DNA of 57,179 bases from Klebsormidium nitens (GCA_000708835.1 DF237525.1:1-57179), one strand, 5' to 3'; shown: positions 12,133 through 25,399, counted from the stretch's first letter. The notes: a model not told the origin generated them from the letters alone. Made by a program: numbers and translations.

Positions 12133-15100
12133 ATGGCTTCATCACTGATCATCCTCCTTGTGGCGCTCCTAGCCCCATTCACACTCGCCCAGGTCCCCGC
12201 CCCCGCCCCTGTGGGAACAGCCCCCAACTCCAGCTACATTGCAATTAACTGTGGCGGTGTCACGCCGGTAAATTCCAGCATTCCAAGCTACTATGGGGGG
12301 GTGACTTATGGGGCGGGACCCTTCTATTCTCCCAACAATTCTTTGGTGTCCACCAGCAGTGCAGCCCCTGGTGTGATCTTTGCGCCTGACGCATTCTACT
12401 CGGGGGAGAGCACCAAGCCGCTGAGCTATCCGGGTCCACTGAATGCGTCGGTTCAGGACGCAGCTCTGTATCTGACGGAGCGGTATGGGCTGAATTTCAG
12501 GTGAGAAACGGGACTTTCATGAGGAACTCATGGCCTGTCCCTGCGGATGTAATATGGAGAAGGTTTGGGAGCTTCAAGAAAAGTTGTGGGCTGAGGTTCA
12601 GTTTGGTCAAGAACGATTTTCATAGAGATTGGCTCGAGGATGGGCTGTAGTGTCTGTGAAGGGTCAGCATTGTGTTTCCTCGGGCTTGATCTTGGTTTTC
12701 AAGGCGCCAGTTTGCCACCAACACCGGATCTACTTCTTGGCTGCTTCAAATCATTGTGATTAGTGGTTTGAGAATGAGGACGTTTGTTGGATGGGGAAAA
12801 GCTGTCTTGAAGCGGCCAGCAAGCTCCAGCTTCTGACGCGTGAAATCAAGGGTCATGCTGTGGTGTGATCCTCTTGGTGACGAAAGGACAAGCTCAGATG
12901 ACATCAATTGCGGAGATGCAGCTCCCTTTTGGCCCCACAATTCGGTCTAGTTGTAGAGAGGCAATGCGGTTGTGATGTTCGGAGCCAGGGCATTCCGCGT
13001 GGGATGGGTTGCTGTACAATGCTGTCTACAAAGAGAACACTGCTTGCTTTTTTCCAAGTTTTCTCGAAGGCAGTGTTTACATGCAGTAGTGACTGGCAGG
13101 CCAGAGAGTGAGCTTGCTGTCGCGAAAACAGTGGAAGATCTTGATTTTTCTGCTTGCCAAACCAATTGGCGGTCTAAGATTGCGGAAATCTACATCAAAA
13201 TCAACGATCTGGATCACAAGAAGCCTCCGCTGCCGATTCCTCTTCATTTGCCATCTCTATGTCTGGCTGGTTGTGAGAATCACGCGTATGGTTGACTTTA
13301 GCTTCATTGCACTGCTTACGTCCTACAATTGCGCAATGCCAGTCTTCAAATCTTTTTTACAATGCTCTCTGCCACAGGCTGCAGATGGCCTTGTTTGCCT
13401 TTGTGCCTTATGGTTGTTCTTTGTCGTGATGTTGGTTCATTCTCTCGGCACTCTCAGCGCCACTTCAAAATGGTTCTACAGAACTGTTTTCGTTCATTTC
13501 AGCAACTTTGAAAGATTAAGCTGTGATAGCCATCCACTGGTTTCTGCCAGATCCGCTTGCCCAAGTGTTATCAGTAACATTGCCTCGGGGGTGGTTCTCA
13601 ATTTGTGACTATCGACATCCGCTTGATTGTATGTCGTCATACATTCAATGCGGCGCCGCCCCATCATCAGCTTTGGCTCACCTAAGCAAGCTTTTACATA
13701 ATGAAGCGGAGCAGCAAGATACTCATTCTTTGGTTGAAGTGGAGAGTCCCCTGAAACACCGAGCAGGCACTCCTCCAATTCAAAATTCTTGATATCAGTC
13801 ACCTATCCGACGAGGATGACTTTGGAAATTTCTTTTGTTTGGGATCTGTGATACTTGCGATCTAGTTTGCCGTATCCGAGGGCTTGCTGCCTGCTCATAA
13901 CGTATGGGCCGAGACCAAGCTTTGCCCAAATTGCAGCTACACTCCACATGAGCACTCTGCTGTTGTGACCGACCTCTATTGAAGTGGCTGTTTGCAAGTT
14001 CACCCTGCCCCTAAATCAGTGATCAGACCCTATAAACCTGAAGGTAGGGCTTTGGCCATGCCTAACCAGTCCCCGCTCAATAGCAAAACTTGCCGCACCA
14101 AGTCTTGAACCCTCAATTTTCAAAAAAAGGTTCCCACTTTTCAAGTGCAATACTTGTGTTTACAGTCACTCCTCATCAATGGTGTCCTGTATGTTGGGGC
14201 AACGCATACAGTGTCAATCAAACATAGCTGCCTCCGCTCAGAGAATCTTGAAGTCCTAACCCTCTTTACTAAGGCCTTGGCACTTTGTCTTCTTGAAACA
14301 ACGTTTTAGTGCCGAAGTTGACAGTTCGGCCATCCGTTTAATCTTGCCACTGCCCCCAGATGCCCCGCAGTGACCTGGTTGTCAGTCGCCAAACCCCCTT
14401 CCGGCAAGCTAACCTGACCCGATTTCTGGTTATGAGGTATGACCTCGACATTCCCAACGGCAACTACGCGGTCTTACCTTCTTTTTGAGAGTCCAGTATA
14501 ACACCTCAAACCCAGTGATCTGCAGCTTTTCTACTTTTAACCTCTCAACATGTTAACAAAGCCCAAAGAGACCCAGCTTGCAGGTATGTCTTCGAGGCAA
14601 TTACATGGTCTGCCACATATCGAGCCTCAATCTTCAAACCCGGCAATCTGAAAGTTTTGCTTCACTTTCTTGCAGTCTGCTGACTTCACCCAATGACTTG
14701 TTTATCCAGGTACGACTTCAACGTTCCTAACGGCAACTACACGGTCTTCCACTACTTCTCGGAGCTCCAATACAACACCATTGGCGCCCGCGTGTTCAAC
14801 GTCAGCATCCAAGGCGTGGTGGTTGCTCCCTTGGTCGATATCTTTGCGCTCGCGGGCGCAAACGCGAGCCTGATCGTCCCTGTGAACACCACCGTCACAA
14901 ACGGACTGCTGACGTGAGTCCTCTACCGCTGACCTCAGGTCTTTTCTGTGAAGTCGTTTCGTTGATACTGCTGTGCTTGTAGCTGCAAAGTAGAGCCCAG
15001 TGGGCTTGGTGAGCATGCTGTACTCAGTCGGGCTGCTGAAAGCCTCTTGACCGTTTCGGAAAATTGTTGTGTTCAAACTCTGTTCAAGTAGGCTACTGAG

Positions 15101-18100
15101 ATACGTCTCCAGCGGTTTTTTGAACGCTGGAGCTGAAGGTACAAAATTTAGGTTGTTCTGATTACAAGAGACTTTGCAGCCGATTTACTACACTCTGCTC
15201 TGTGCGTACGGTTGATTCGGTCTTTAAGAACGTTTGACGAATACAGAAAATTCTCTAACCTGAGCTCACGAGAGCAAATTGACTGGCGATGTCAGGCTTT
15301 CAATCCTGACCTTCTGATACCGCAGTAGCGGTTGTGACCATTACAAAAGCCGTTACTTCCAGCTGTTCTGATATCCGGATACTTGTTATCACCCAAAAGG
15401 TGCAGGACTCATGAATGGTGTCTCTCCCGACTAAGCAGAAGATTGCAGCATCGCGCTGAATCCGTTCGCATTGTGTCCATTCGCGACTCACCGTCAAAAT
15501 CTGTTGTCTCATTCCCTTTTGTCAAGCGGTTCCATCCTACTACCATCCTTCTCAGCCGCCCTAAGGCCTCAAAGCGTAAGATCGTTTCATTGCTAGCAAC
15601 ATCCAGAAACAATCTAAAAGGCGCCCATTCTTACTCCCTGCAGGGTCGCGTTCGCCACCGTTTTTGCCACTAACACGGCCGGCCAGGCCAAGGTGAATGC
15701 GCTCCGGATTGTTCCGCTTGCCCCGCCCGCCACGGCCTTCTCTAACACCCCTCCCTCCAGCTACCGTATCGATGCGGGTAGCAACGCTAGCTACACGTCA
15801 GCAAATGGGACCGTGTTTGCCAGAGACGCCTTCTACTCAGGTTCATGTGAGTGCCTTTCAATGACCAGCGTCACGACGATTTTGATTGTTTTGGCATTTA
15901 GTATTCAACCCATTATCTCGCCCTTGAATTGAGTTCGAAAAAGGGCTTCTCTGCTCTGCTCTGCTGTTCACACTCGCTGAGGGTTGAGACGCTTCTTGAA
16001 ATTTTCAATTTGAACTACATAAGAGACGCTTTTCAAGTTTTATCGTTCTAAGTGTTTGCGCTCAAGAACCTCCGAAAGATTGTCCACGAAGATACTCTCC
16101 TTCGTTGAGTTACTTGGTTGAGGATTGCCATCGTATCCACTGCTGTGGGTTGGATCTTACAAGAGCGCACCAGTATTGAATTCTTCGAAGATTGTGTAAA
16201 TACGCCCAGCAAGATCTCCACATCTGAATGTGAAAAGCCGTAAAGTGGCCAACACATCATTCGACGCCGCCTCGTCTTTCGCGTTTATAGTGAACTCAAG
16301 GATCTTCGCAACCAGCAATAAAGCTTTTTTCAGATTCCTCTGGTCACGTGGATTCCATCAGGGGCGTCCAAACATCAGAAAGGACACAGGCGTCCGTGAA
16401 GATAGTCATACACCGCACTGGCTAGCATCCGAAAACGCCAATCCCTCGATTAAAGATATCCCCGATCAACGATTGACTGTTGCACAGCCAAGCGAGGCAG
16501 ATTCAAGCCGGGTCGGTGCTACTTTCACTTTTGGCGAGCTCTCTCGTCTATTGGAGAGGCAACTGTAGTCTCGAGAGACACACCCAATACGCGTTCTACT
16601 CGGTTCGAATTTCAGGACTCGTTAGCCCGCCGCCGGTGAAACATACATTGTAGTCTTCAAGCCGAGGATTGCCAAGTGAGCTGAAAACAAGGACAGCTTC
16701 CCTCAACTACTCGTTCTTTGACTAAAACTTGGAGAAACGAAACTCATCACAGCCCAGAGTTTTGTCCCAAGTGCCAGCCGCAAGGCCCCAAATCCAGTCG
16801 GATCTGGTTTTCTGAACCCGGTTTTTCCTCCCTTCGCGCAGCTGCGATTGGCAACGCCACCGTTGCAAACACCACCGCCGATGCGCCGCTTTACACCACC
16901 GTTAGGACGGGCCCCGCCTTCGCCTACTACCTTAACCTGCTCAACGGTTACTACCTGGTCACGCTCCGGTTTGCGGAGGGCCAGTTCACACTGCCGGGGC
17001 AGAGGGTGTTCTCGGTTGATGTACAGGTAAGGGATATTCTCCCGCAAGGCACTTCCTGGTGTTTCTGTCTGCAAGACTGAAGTGTTCCTAAAGTTACAAT
17101 GCTGAAGTGGTTTGAAAGTGTTCGTTGACAGATGGTTGACAGGCCGAATGATGAAAATGACATTGCAATGCCGACACGAGTCAGCGTGTTCAGGCCAAGT
17201 CTGACCACGGGGGCGGTTAGGGTGGGGATTAGGTGTCTGGTATGGGCGCCTGATATTCTTTGCCGTTCATCGCTAACCTGCTTAACCGTTTTGAGTTCGC
17301 CTTCTGAACGGTTGTTCTTCATCAACCAGCACGCTCCGTTAGCCAGCACGCTGAGGAAAGCAAGTTTGTACGATAATCTATCATGAACCTCTCCCTCTTG
17401 ATTCCTCTTGTTTATTCAGGGCAACCCCGCCTTCCCAGCCGTCGACATTGTCGCTAACTCCTCCGCCGGGTTACCGCTAACCCTCCGCACAACCGCGGTG
17501 GTTGCGAACGGTCAGCTCCGGATTCAGTTCACCGGACTGAACGGCACAGCGGCTTCCGTCGCCACTATTGAGGTGACGCCCCTAGTGGGCGGAACGAATA
17601 CGACGGTCGCCATCGACTGCGGATCACCTATTGACGTCATCTCAGGGGACGGGATTATCTACCAAAAGGACACCTTCTTTGCTGGTGAGCGGCTTCTGCG
17701 TACCGTTTTACTTCTGGTCAATTGCTGACCTGAGGTGTAGACTTTCTCGCTGCTCTTGAAGCCTTGCTAAAAATTTGCTTGAATAAAGTCTCAGCAGGTC
17801 CAAGCCCTGACAGACTCGCTTAGAGGATGAGACTGTCTCTTAGTCAGAGCGTTTCAAGTTTCTAAATTCTAAATCCTTTCTCGAATGCTTCAACACGAAA
17901 CGAGTCAACGCTTCCCGAATTGCACTGCAGGTGGCGCAGTTTCTCACTATTCAATATTCTTCGGAGCAACATGTGGACGAACCTCAACCAGGTGCAAACC
18001 GTAGGGCTGCAGGACTTCACAACCTGCAAAACTCAACGCACTTGTCCTAAATCCATTTCAGAGACCCTGTACGAAACTCGTGTCAAACGTGTCAACTTCG

Positions 18101-21100
18101 ATTCTGCAGGTGGAGCGGCTCTTTCCACAAACCCGTACCAAACCTTCCAGCCGTTCAACCAGCAGATTGACGATTTCCTGTACCCGACCGCGCGCCAGGG
18201 CAACTTCACGTACAACGTATCGCTGCCCAATGGAGCGTATCTCGTGACGCATCACTTCGCCGAGCTGGTAGCGACCGGTGCGCAAACTAACCTGGCACTT
18301 AACCTGGCACTTACCTTGGCACTCAAACTGCCACCTAATCTGGCACTTAACGTGGCACTCAACCTGCCACCTAACCTGGCACTTAAGCTGGCACTTTAAC
18401 GCTGAACGTAATTTTGCAGTAAATGCGCCTTTGAGGCCCCAAAGGTGAACGTTTTGCAATGCTTTCCTCGAGGATGCCACTGGGATCAGTCTCCTTGTTA
18501 GCATTCACGTGAAGGAGTCTTATGAGCGAATTGGGATGCAGATCGTGCTACTTACCCGCTTGTTACGCTTGATTGAGACTGTTGTGCAGAAGCGTTTATT
18601 CGAAAGGCCGTTGGTGCGGACTGGTGCTTTGTGTGAGGCACCAAAATGGCGAATTGCGTGTTTTTGTAGCGCCTGCTCGTTTGGTTTTTGGACAGAAGAG
18701 GGATTTAGCGCAGGCCTGTTCGTATCACAAGCCCCAAAAACGTTTGTCGCCTGCCCGCGTATCAGAGAAGGTGCTGACGTCTGCTGTCCCTTTGCTGACG
18801 TCAGGCCCCGGCCAGCGGATCTTCGACGTGATCCTGCAAGGCGCGACCGCCCTATCTCAGTTCGACATCTTCGCTGTGGCGGGGGGGAACGCCACGGTCT
18901 ACAAAGTGCAGGTACGTATCTCGTATACGCGAGTCCGTCCTTTTTCAAGTTCAGGTAGATTGTCTTCTAAAGCAGGTACGTAGGTACCTCATTTCGGTGG
19001 TGTCGTGAGTTCTGTCAGCAGCCGAGACTTTGGCAGGTTACGTGCACGGATCTGGAAATTACGTCATGCCCTGTGGCTCGGAGATCTCGTTTGGAGAAGT
19101 TATGTCTTGACGTTTTTATCGACGGTAACATTCCAGTACTGGAAGGGTGCTTAAGTTTCGCTGAGACTCGAGCCGAATGTGCCCTTCTGAGCGTCCGTTA
19201 GAGAGGAAGCTCCGCTGCTTGGTCGTCTGGAGGGACCGATCCTCTCTGGGAATGTGTAGTCAGATGCCAGAAGCTTCAGAGTGCAAACGCGACCGTGATA
19301 AGATACAGTTGCGATTTGGACCCCTTTTTAAAGACGAGCATTTGTCGGGTTCCAACTTTCCCAAGGCTCCTCCGTTCATTGACGTTTCGAGGCTCCTCCC
19401 AAGCGGCTATTCTTCTACGTGGAGGATAGTCGTCGTACCTTCGTGCCCTCGCTTCAATCAAAGAGGCATGCCACGGCTAGCAGCGATTCGGTGACATGAC
19501 ACTGCTATCATCGACTGTAAACTGGGAACTTAGCGTCTCGATATTTTGCATCCTGATATATCGTTACTGTTGTAACTTCAATCATCTTTCTAACTTACTC
19601 CTTCGACATCATACGTCTTGATAACCTGTTCTGTTGTCACTTCAGATCATATTCCTAAGTTACCCCATTGGTTTCTTACATCTTTTCAACTCGTTACTGT
19701 TTTTACTTTAACTCATCTTTTCTCTTTTTCCCAACAGGCCCCCGTTAACGTCACCAACGGCTTCCTCACCGTCAGCTTCCAGACCAGCCCCGCCGCGTTT
19801 TCCCTCCCCAACGTCACGCTCTCCAACTACACTCTGGGGGGGACGAATTTCACGAACGCTCTTCTCCCCCCTATGATAAACGCCCTCCTGATTCAGCCGG
19901 GCATCCCCCCCCCGAACGCAACCGCCACTGCCCCGGCCTCTGCCCCCGCTATTGGGCTGGGTACCCTTCCGATTCCCGCTGTGACCGGTAAGTGGGGTAT
20001 TTCTGCCCGGCATCTTCGCCCGAATTTGTGCCCGGTTGTGCGCCCGGTTTTGTGCCTGGTCTTCATGCCCGGTGTTTCGGCCTATCGTTGTCGCCCGTTT
20101 TTGTGCCCGGTTTGTCGGCCTGGCGTTCTTGCCCGGTATCCGTGCGCACTCTTCCTGCCCGCTTCCTCTGCCCGGCGTTTCTGCCCGTTTTTGGCCCAGT
20201 TTTTGTGCGCGGTCTTCTGTGCCCGGATTTGTGTCATCTGGGGCCGCGAGCTGCTTCAAGATGAACGCATGATTGGAGCAGATGCTGATGGGACCAATGA
20301 TAAACAGCTCGAGGTGGAATAACCGGACGTCTGCCTTTCCTCGACACTTTGAAATGACCAGTGATCCTTCCAAAAGCTCTTCGCTTTCTAAGCCGAGTTG
20401 GGCCCGTACGGTTCAAAGAACTGGTGTTAGGACATGTTTCCAACCTCTTCCTCTCCCTCTTGACACACCAACAATTGCTTAAATCTGATTGACAATCTCC
20501 CCTAACCAAAATGCAAATGGATAGCCTCGGGAGTTATCCATTGGGACAAAAGTAAATTAAGCACTTGGATCAGCTGAACCGCAGAACTCCATGAAACAAA
20601 TCAGCAAGTGATCAAATCAATCGTCAAATTATCCATCCTTACCCGTCCGCCCTTCATCGCAGCGGCTGTCGTCGCCCCCGCCCCCGCCGTTGTCGCCCCG
20701 CCCCCGCACCTCTAGCTTCCGCTACCCCCAACGCTTCNCTCGGCCCCNCCCGNCCAANCCGCGGCCGCCCGCGCCCCCCGCNCNCNCNCCNCCNCCNCNC
20801 NCNCNCNCNCNCNCNCNCNCNCGCGCGCGCCGCCGCGNNNNNNNNNNNNNNNNNNNNNNNNNNNNNNNNNNNNNNNNNNNNNNNNNNNNNNNNNNNNNNN
20901 NNNNNNNNNNNNNNNNNNNNNNNNNNNNNNNNNNNNNNNNNNNNNNNNNNNNNNNNNNNNNNNNNNNNNNNNNNNNNNNNNNNNNNNNNNNNNNNNNNNN
21001 NNNNNNNNNNNNNNNNNNNNNNNNNNNNNNNNNNNNNNNNNNNNNNNNNNNNNNNNNNNNNNNNNNNNNNNNNNNNNNNNNNNNNNNNNNNNNNNNNNNN

Positions 21101-24100
21101 NNNNNNNNNNNNNNNNNNNNNNNNNNNNNNNNNNNNNNNNNNNNNNNNNNNNNNNNNNNNNNNNNNNNNNNNNNNNNNNNNNNNNNNNNNNNNNNNNNNN
21201 NNNNNNNNNNNNNNNNNNNNNNNNNNNNNNNNNNNNNNNNNNNNNNNNNNNNNCCTTCGCCCCCCCCGTCCCGCCCGTACCGACCCGCCCGGCCCGGCCC
21301 CGCCCGCCCCCCCCCGCGACCCCGAACGCCCCCCCGCCCCCGACCCCGTATTTCGCTTACGTGGCAACCGCTGCTGACGCGCCCCGGGCGCCCCTGCCCC
21401 CGGTTGCGACGTACGGAGGCAGTGCAGCAGCCAACCCGTCCTGCCCGGCGAACGGCGCGGCGCCACAGGTAAGCGGTTGCGGTTTGGACCGGAAGCTTGT
21501 CTGGGGAGTCCCGTAATGGCATGTATACTTGCATTAAGAGGCTTGCGCCTGTTCCTGCTTTTTGTTCCGCCCGTGTCGACGTGTATGTTCAGTATGTCAA
21601 GTTTTAGATTTGGACCGGAAGCTGCTGTAAGTAGTCCCGTAACGGCCTGAATATTTGCAGCTAATTTTACGAGGCTTGCTCATGTTCTGGTTCTCGTTCT
21701 TCCCTGTATGAATATTTGCAGCTAGTTTTACGAGGCTTGCTGAAGTTCTGGTTCTCGTTCTTGCCTGTATGAATATTGTGTCAAGCTTTACGAGGTTCCT
21801 GCAAGGCACATCAGGCAGATAATTACACGGTAATCCTGCCAGTAAAGCAGACCGATCTGCGTTTGGAAACGAACAGACCATGCTTCCATCATTAGGTCTT
21901 TCGAGCTCAAAAAGCTCGTTGATTGACTCCTTGAAAAGACCTAATCCTTGAGAGAATCAGCGCAGGAGATTTGGGTTCTGTTGCAAATCTTTCCGCTTGT
22001 TTGACCGAGGAGCTTATAGTGACAAGGGCTTGGAAAAAGCCGTATCTAGGACCTTGATCAATCATTGCAATCCTAGTCAAAGACTTGAATGGAGAACGGT
22101 TGGACTGCCGCACACCAGCGCTCACTGGGCACACCCAAAGTGGTACTGCTTTTAGTTGTTGGCACAAAAAGCTGTACAACGAGGTTTTGTGCCAACATCT
22201 CTCCGGCAGATCTGCAAAGTGAAAAAAAGGGTGTGTTGTACTCGAGCAATATCAACTTTCAGGGGCAGATCGGAACTGCCCGGAACGTCGCTCTGAAAGT
22301 TGGGCTTTCTTAAGTTAAGCCGTCAATTCTCTGCAGGCGATCAACTGCCTGGCCCCCTGCCCCACATACACCCCACCCTACACCCTCAACGTGGCTGTTA
22401 ACACCGGGGGCGGGGGATATGTGTCATCATGCGGCGTGACGTTCGAAGAGGACTACCAGGACGCGACACGTTGCACCCCAAATAACCAGGTTCCGGCCGG
22501 CCTCAGGTGGTGCCGGTGAGTGCTGCGAACCAAAGTACCTTAACGGTGTTTGCTCTTGGCACCTTCGACGCCCAACATTTGATCATGAAACGTTCAAGGC
22601 TCTCGGCAGTCCTGAGGTTACCTGCTGACGAGAATCGGCGTCGACTTTGAATTGATGATCGCCTACAACTTCCGGGCAAGTGATGTAACTTGATGGCGGA
22701 GTCGAATACCATTATTACAGGGTCGCTTGAGCTTTATCCCGGTAGTGCTTGGTGTACTGAGACCGCCGTTGATGCACTTCGCCTGCTCTGCTTCTTGACC
22801 CACCCGCCTGTTCGCTGATTCGAACCTAAGAGTGGGCATAGGCCGTCAAGCTGGCGGCATCGGATTGGACGGAATCGACGTCGATGTGGATCAATTCAGC
22901 GTCAGTGATGATATCACGTCGATCTTCCGGGCCTTTTTTTTTTTATTGAAGCGCGCTTTGCTGCGCCTGCTCCATTTTCACGTGTTCTCTTGATCCTCAG
23001 CTAAAATAAGATTTTTTGCTATCAACTATCTCGCGGCGCAGGCATATACTCAAGAGGCGCCAACAAGAACGCTGTGCAAACGATCAGAGACTCGGACCGC
23101 TTTTGCAACTCGTTGAAAGGCGATGGTTCAAGGTTGGGGCATATCCGTAACCTCCATTTTGTAGAAGGACCATTTCCTTGAGATTCAACATAACTGGGCA
23201 CTTGACCGAAAACACTCAACCCACAAATTTACGTATGTAAACCCATCCTAACCACCCAGCTAACACCACCAGATTCCCTGACGCCTATCTTGAGTAAAGT
23301 ACTTCTCGAAGTGGGTTGGGACTCACAAGAGTGCTCATGGAGGCTCGAGAAAGGCTCACTTTGACCGTCCGATTCTGCCCAGGTCCAACATCGACGGACC
23401 GCAGGGCGGCTACCTCGCAGCCACAACGGAGCAGATTGCTAACACGACCGACCCCACCATTTTCCAGTCCGAGTCGATCGGGTGGAACTTCTACTAGTAA
23501 GTCCTCCCCTCATCACTATTTCTCGTTTGTTTTTTCACTAGTGACTGGTTCACAGAGGTTGGAAACTCCTCTCTTCTACCTTCATCCACTGGGTAAGTGC
23601 AAGGAGCTGGCTCCAAAACGAAGAGAATATGTATAGATCAGCGGATCAACATCATAAATGTCGTAGTGTCGTTGCTCACATGTGATGTAAGCAACGAGAG
23701 GTGCGTGCAGTTCGTGTGTGCTGTCTGCGCAAGTTCGTTTGCAGCAGGCGTACTCTGTAAGGAGGGGTCGAAGTGGAGTCTTTGCGCGCTTTCCACATGA
23801 TTCAAGGAGCCAGAGAACTTGAGGCTCAGAGATTCAAGAATTGAACCCTCTTTTGAAATATTTGACGTTTCGTCGAGCTTTTTTGATTCACGTGTAAAGC
23901 TGGAATTGTGTCCTTTCGCGTGAGCGCTCCAAAGCAGATTGCAAAGGGTCTGAAGGACCGGCAAATAAGAAGATGGGAGTCAAACGAGGTGAGAATAAAA
24001 AAAGGAGGGCTATGATCGCCAAAATTCGAAGTGCTTAGCTTCTTGCCTCTTCGCTGAAAAGAATGATTGTCAGCGTCTATCTTTAGTCCGAGAATGGCCT

Positions 24101-25399
24101 ACTCTAATATTTACCAACTTCGCGCAAACTCTTTGAAACCCGCCAATCTTTATATTCCACCTACTTGCAACGAAGTTTTGCAACACCCTCCATCGCTTTA
24201 CTCCCTCTGACCATTTCCCTGCTCCGTGCAGTTTCACACTCCCCGCCCCAGGGAACTACTACGTCTCCTCCTACTTTGCGGAGACTTCGGGCAAGGACCC
24301 GGTGATCAATGTGAATAGGCCCAACCTCCGGGTGTTCTACATCCACTACAATCTGAACCCTGCCGACTCTCAAGGCCCAATCGACACCTTCGCCGACGCA
24401 GGCAACCAGAAGTTCGTGCCGATTCCCACCGTATCCAGAGTAAGTCTCAGGCAAGAGAGTGAGAATACGCCCCGCGCTGGTTGTGAGTGGGAAGAGATCT
24501 TCCACTCAGCGGTCTTTGGACCGAGTGGAAAAGCAAGCGGGAAATGTCCCCGCAGTTTCTACAAAAGTGAGCTTCGAAGAATCAAACATATCGCCTTAAT
24601 TGAACCCAGAAGGTTTAACCCGGTTGACGGGAAATTGTCAGTAGTACAGGTGTGCGAGTACAAAAGTGTTCGGTACTTGCTGTCGCTTGTCCGTGGAGTC
24701 GGGATTGCTTTGAAGGCCAGGGAGCCCTGAGCTGGTTTCAGCAAATCTCTTGCCTTCCTCGTCTATTTCAGCATCTTAGCAACGCTCTTGCTCTTGTTCT
24801 TTTTCGTGGTGTTCATGCCAAGAGAGTGAAAACGAGTACGAAACGTAGAGTGGAGCAAAATTGCGGCAACTCGAAGGGCCGTCTGAAATGAGGCCCTTTA
24901 CAAAGCGGATGGAGAATTGTGTGTATCAAGCACCAGAGGTGCACCAGAGTGCCCAACAAAAAAGGTCGCGAACCTACGCATGTATTAGCCCTTATGTATT
25001 AGCCCTTTCATTCTTCTTCGTTTTTCCAGCCTTCTTGGTCTGCTCGATCTGCTCCTTAGTTTACCGCTTTGAAATTGACAACCTTGTTTCGTTTTTTGAA
25101 TAGTTGCCTTCCACCTCTTCCGAATAATAATCTCGTCAGAGCTCGGAACATGTGAAGCAAACGCTTGCACCTTCTCAATAGTTGACTCGCGCCTTTTCCA
25201 GGTTGTCAGTTGCCCTACAACTACGCTCGTCGTCGAGATGTCCCCAACCCAGGCGCGCGACGCACCCAAGGTTAACGCCATCTGGGTTTACGGTCCCGTT
25301 CCCGCAAACTATGACCCCGCAACAGCTGGAGCCGTTACCACAACGGCTGCGTCGGCTCCAACCGCGGCAAAAACAGCTGCCGCTCCCACATCGGCATAA
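12133..25399 (+). CDS. M2: secreted four-unit malectin-domain protein (13 exons, assembly gap in exon 9)
   Basis: Exons: 12133-12500, 14710-14913, 15644-15846, 16842-17026, 17420-17684, 18110-18277, 18805-18911, 19738-19987, 20663-21468 (with gap), 22337-22515, 23383-23496, 24232-24439, 25202-25399. Nominal length is about 1084 aa if the gap size is right. A signal peptide (MASSLIILLVALLAPFTLA) is followed by four malectin/malectin-like units; key strings are SYIAINCGG, AALYLTERYG, FNVPNGNYTV, IDCGSPIDV and APKVNAIWVYGP. Exon 9 encodes an Ala/Pro-rich hinge ending in a Cys-containing segment (SCPANGAAPQ) that leads to AINC in exon 10. An in-frame TAG at 20713-20715 disappears if one C is missing from the preceding C-rich run, since downstream codons then read PAPLASATPNA; I take it as an assembly error. 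The tail after the last domain is Ala/Thr-rich. Exon phases match M3. Confidence 0.85.
14437..14614 (+). repeat. Two decayed copies of the 5' edge of M2 exon 2 in intron 1
   Basis: At 14437 an AG is followed by GTATGACCTCGACATTCCCA, closely matching the start of exon 2 at 14710 and still reading the VPNGNY-type turn. A second, more decayed copy starts at 14582 after TTGCAG. Spacing from copy to copy is 145 and 128 bp. Each copy keeps an acceptor-like AG. Confidence 0.7.
18287..18398 (+). repeat. 12-bp tandem minisatellite in M2 intron 6
   Basis: About nine units of CTGGCACTTAAC and variants (CTGCCACCTAAC) begin 10 bp after the exon 6 donor GTGCGC. The 12-bp period keeps frame, so if the intron is retained exon 6 would be extended by Leu/Ala/Asn/Pro repeats (NLALNLAL-type) and stop at 18397-18399. 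Confidence 0.9.
19562..19722 (+). repeat. ~65-bp pyrimidine-rich repeats before the M2 exon 8 acceptor
   Basis: Three related segments (from about 19562, 19624 and 19691) share a GTTACTGT...ACTT...TCAT core and are T/C-rich. The last runs into the polypyrimidine tract of exon 8, so the acceptor tract appears to have been duplicated upstream. Confidence 0.55.
20000..20230 (+). repeat. Irregular TGCCCGG-type repeats in M2 intron 8
   Basis: More than a dozen short units built on TGCCCGG, CGCCCG or GGCCTG, separated by T-rich spacers, fill most of this intron directly after the donor of exon 8. On both strands the frames stay open across the array because the unit carries few stop codons, but there is no protein signature. 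Confidence 0.7.
20738..21253. other. Assembly gap and ambiguous bases inside M2 exon 9
   Basis: Single ambiguous bases start at 20738 and become alternating C/N from 20782. A solid run of 416 N occupies 20838-21253. The flanks are extremely C-rich and code for Pro/Ala on the plus strand, so the missing part is probably more of the same hinge. Its true length is unknown. Confidence 0.95.
21649..21790 (+). repeat. 61-bp tandem repeat in M2 intron 9
   Basis: Units start with GAATATTTGCAG at 21649 and 21710; a partial third starts at 21771. The unit includes TTTACGAGGCTTGCT and GTTCTGGTTCTCGTTCTT. A weaker relative lies just upstream (about 21480-21600). It is non-coding and lies wholly in the intron. 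Confidence 0.85.

Noticed and set aside
13108..13608. 166-codon open frame with hydrophobic stretches inside M2 intron 1
   Set aside because: It shows no domain, no paired splice sites and biased composition from T-rich intron DNA; it lies entirely within the intron supported by matched phases of exons 1 and 2.
20713..20715. In-frame TAG taken as evidence that M2 is a pseudogene
   Set aside because: All other M2 exons are intact and phase-compatible; the stop vanishes with one added C in a poor-quality C-rich stretch beside the assembly gap.
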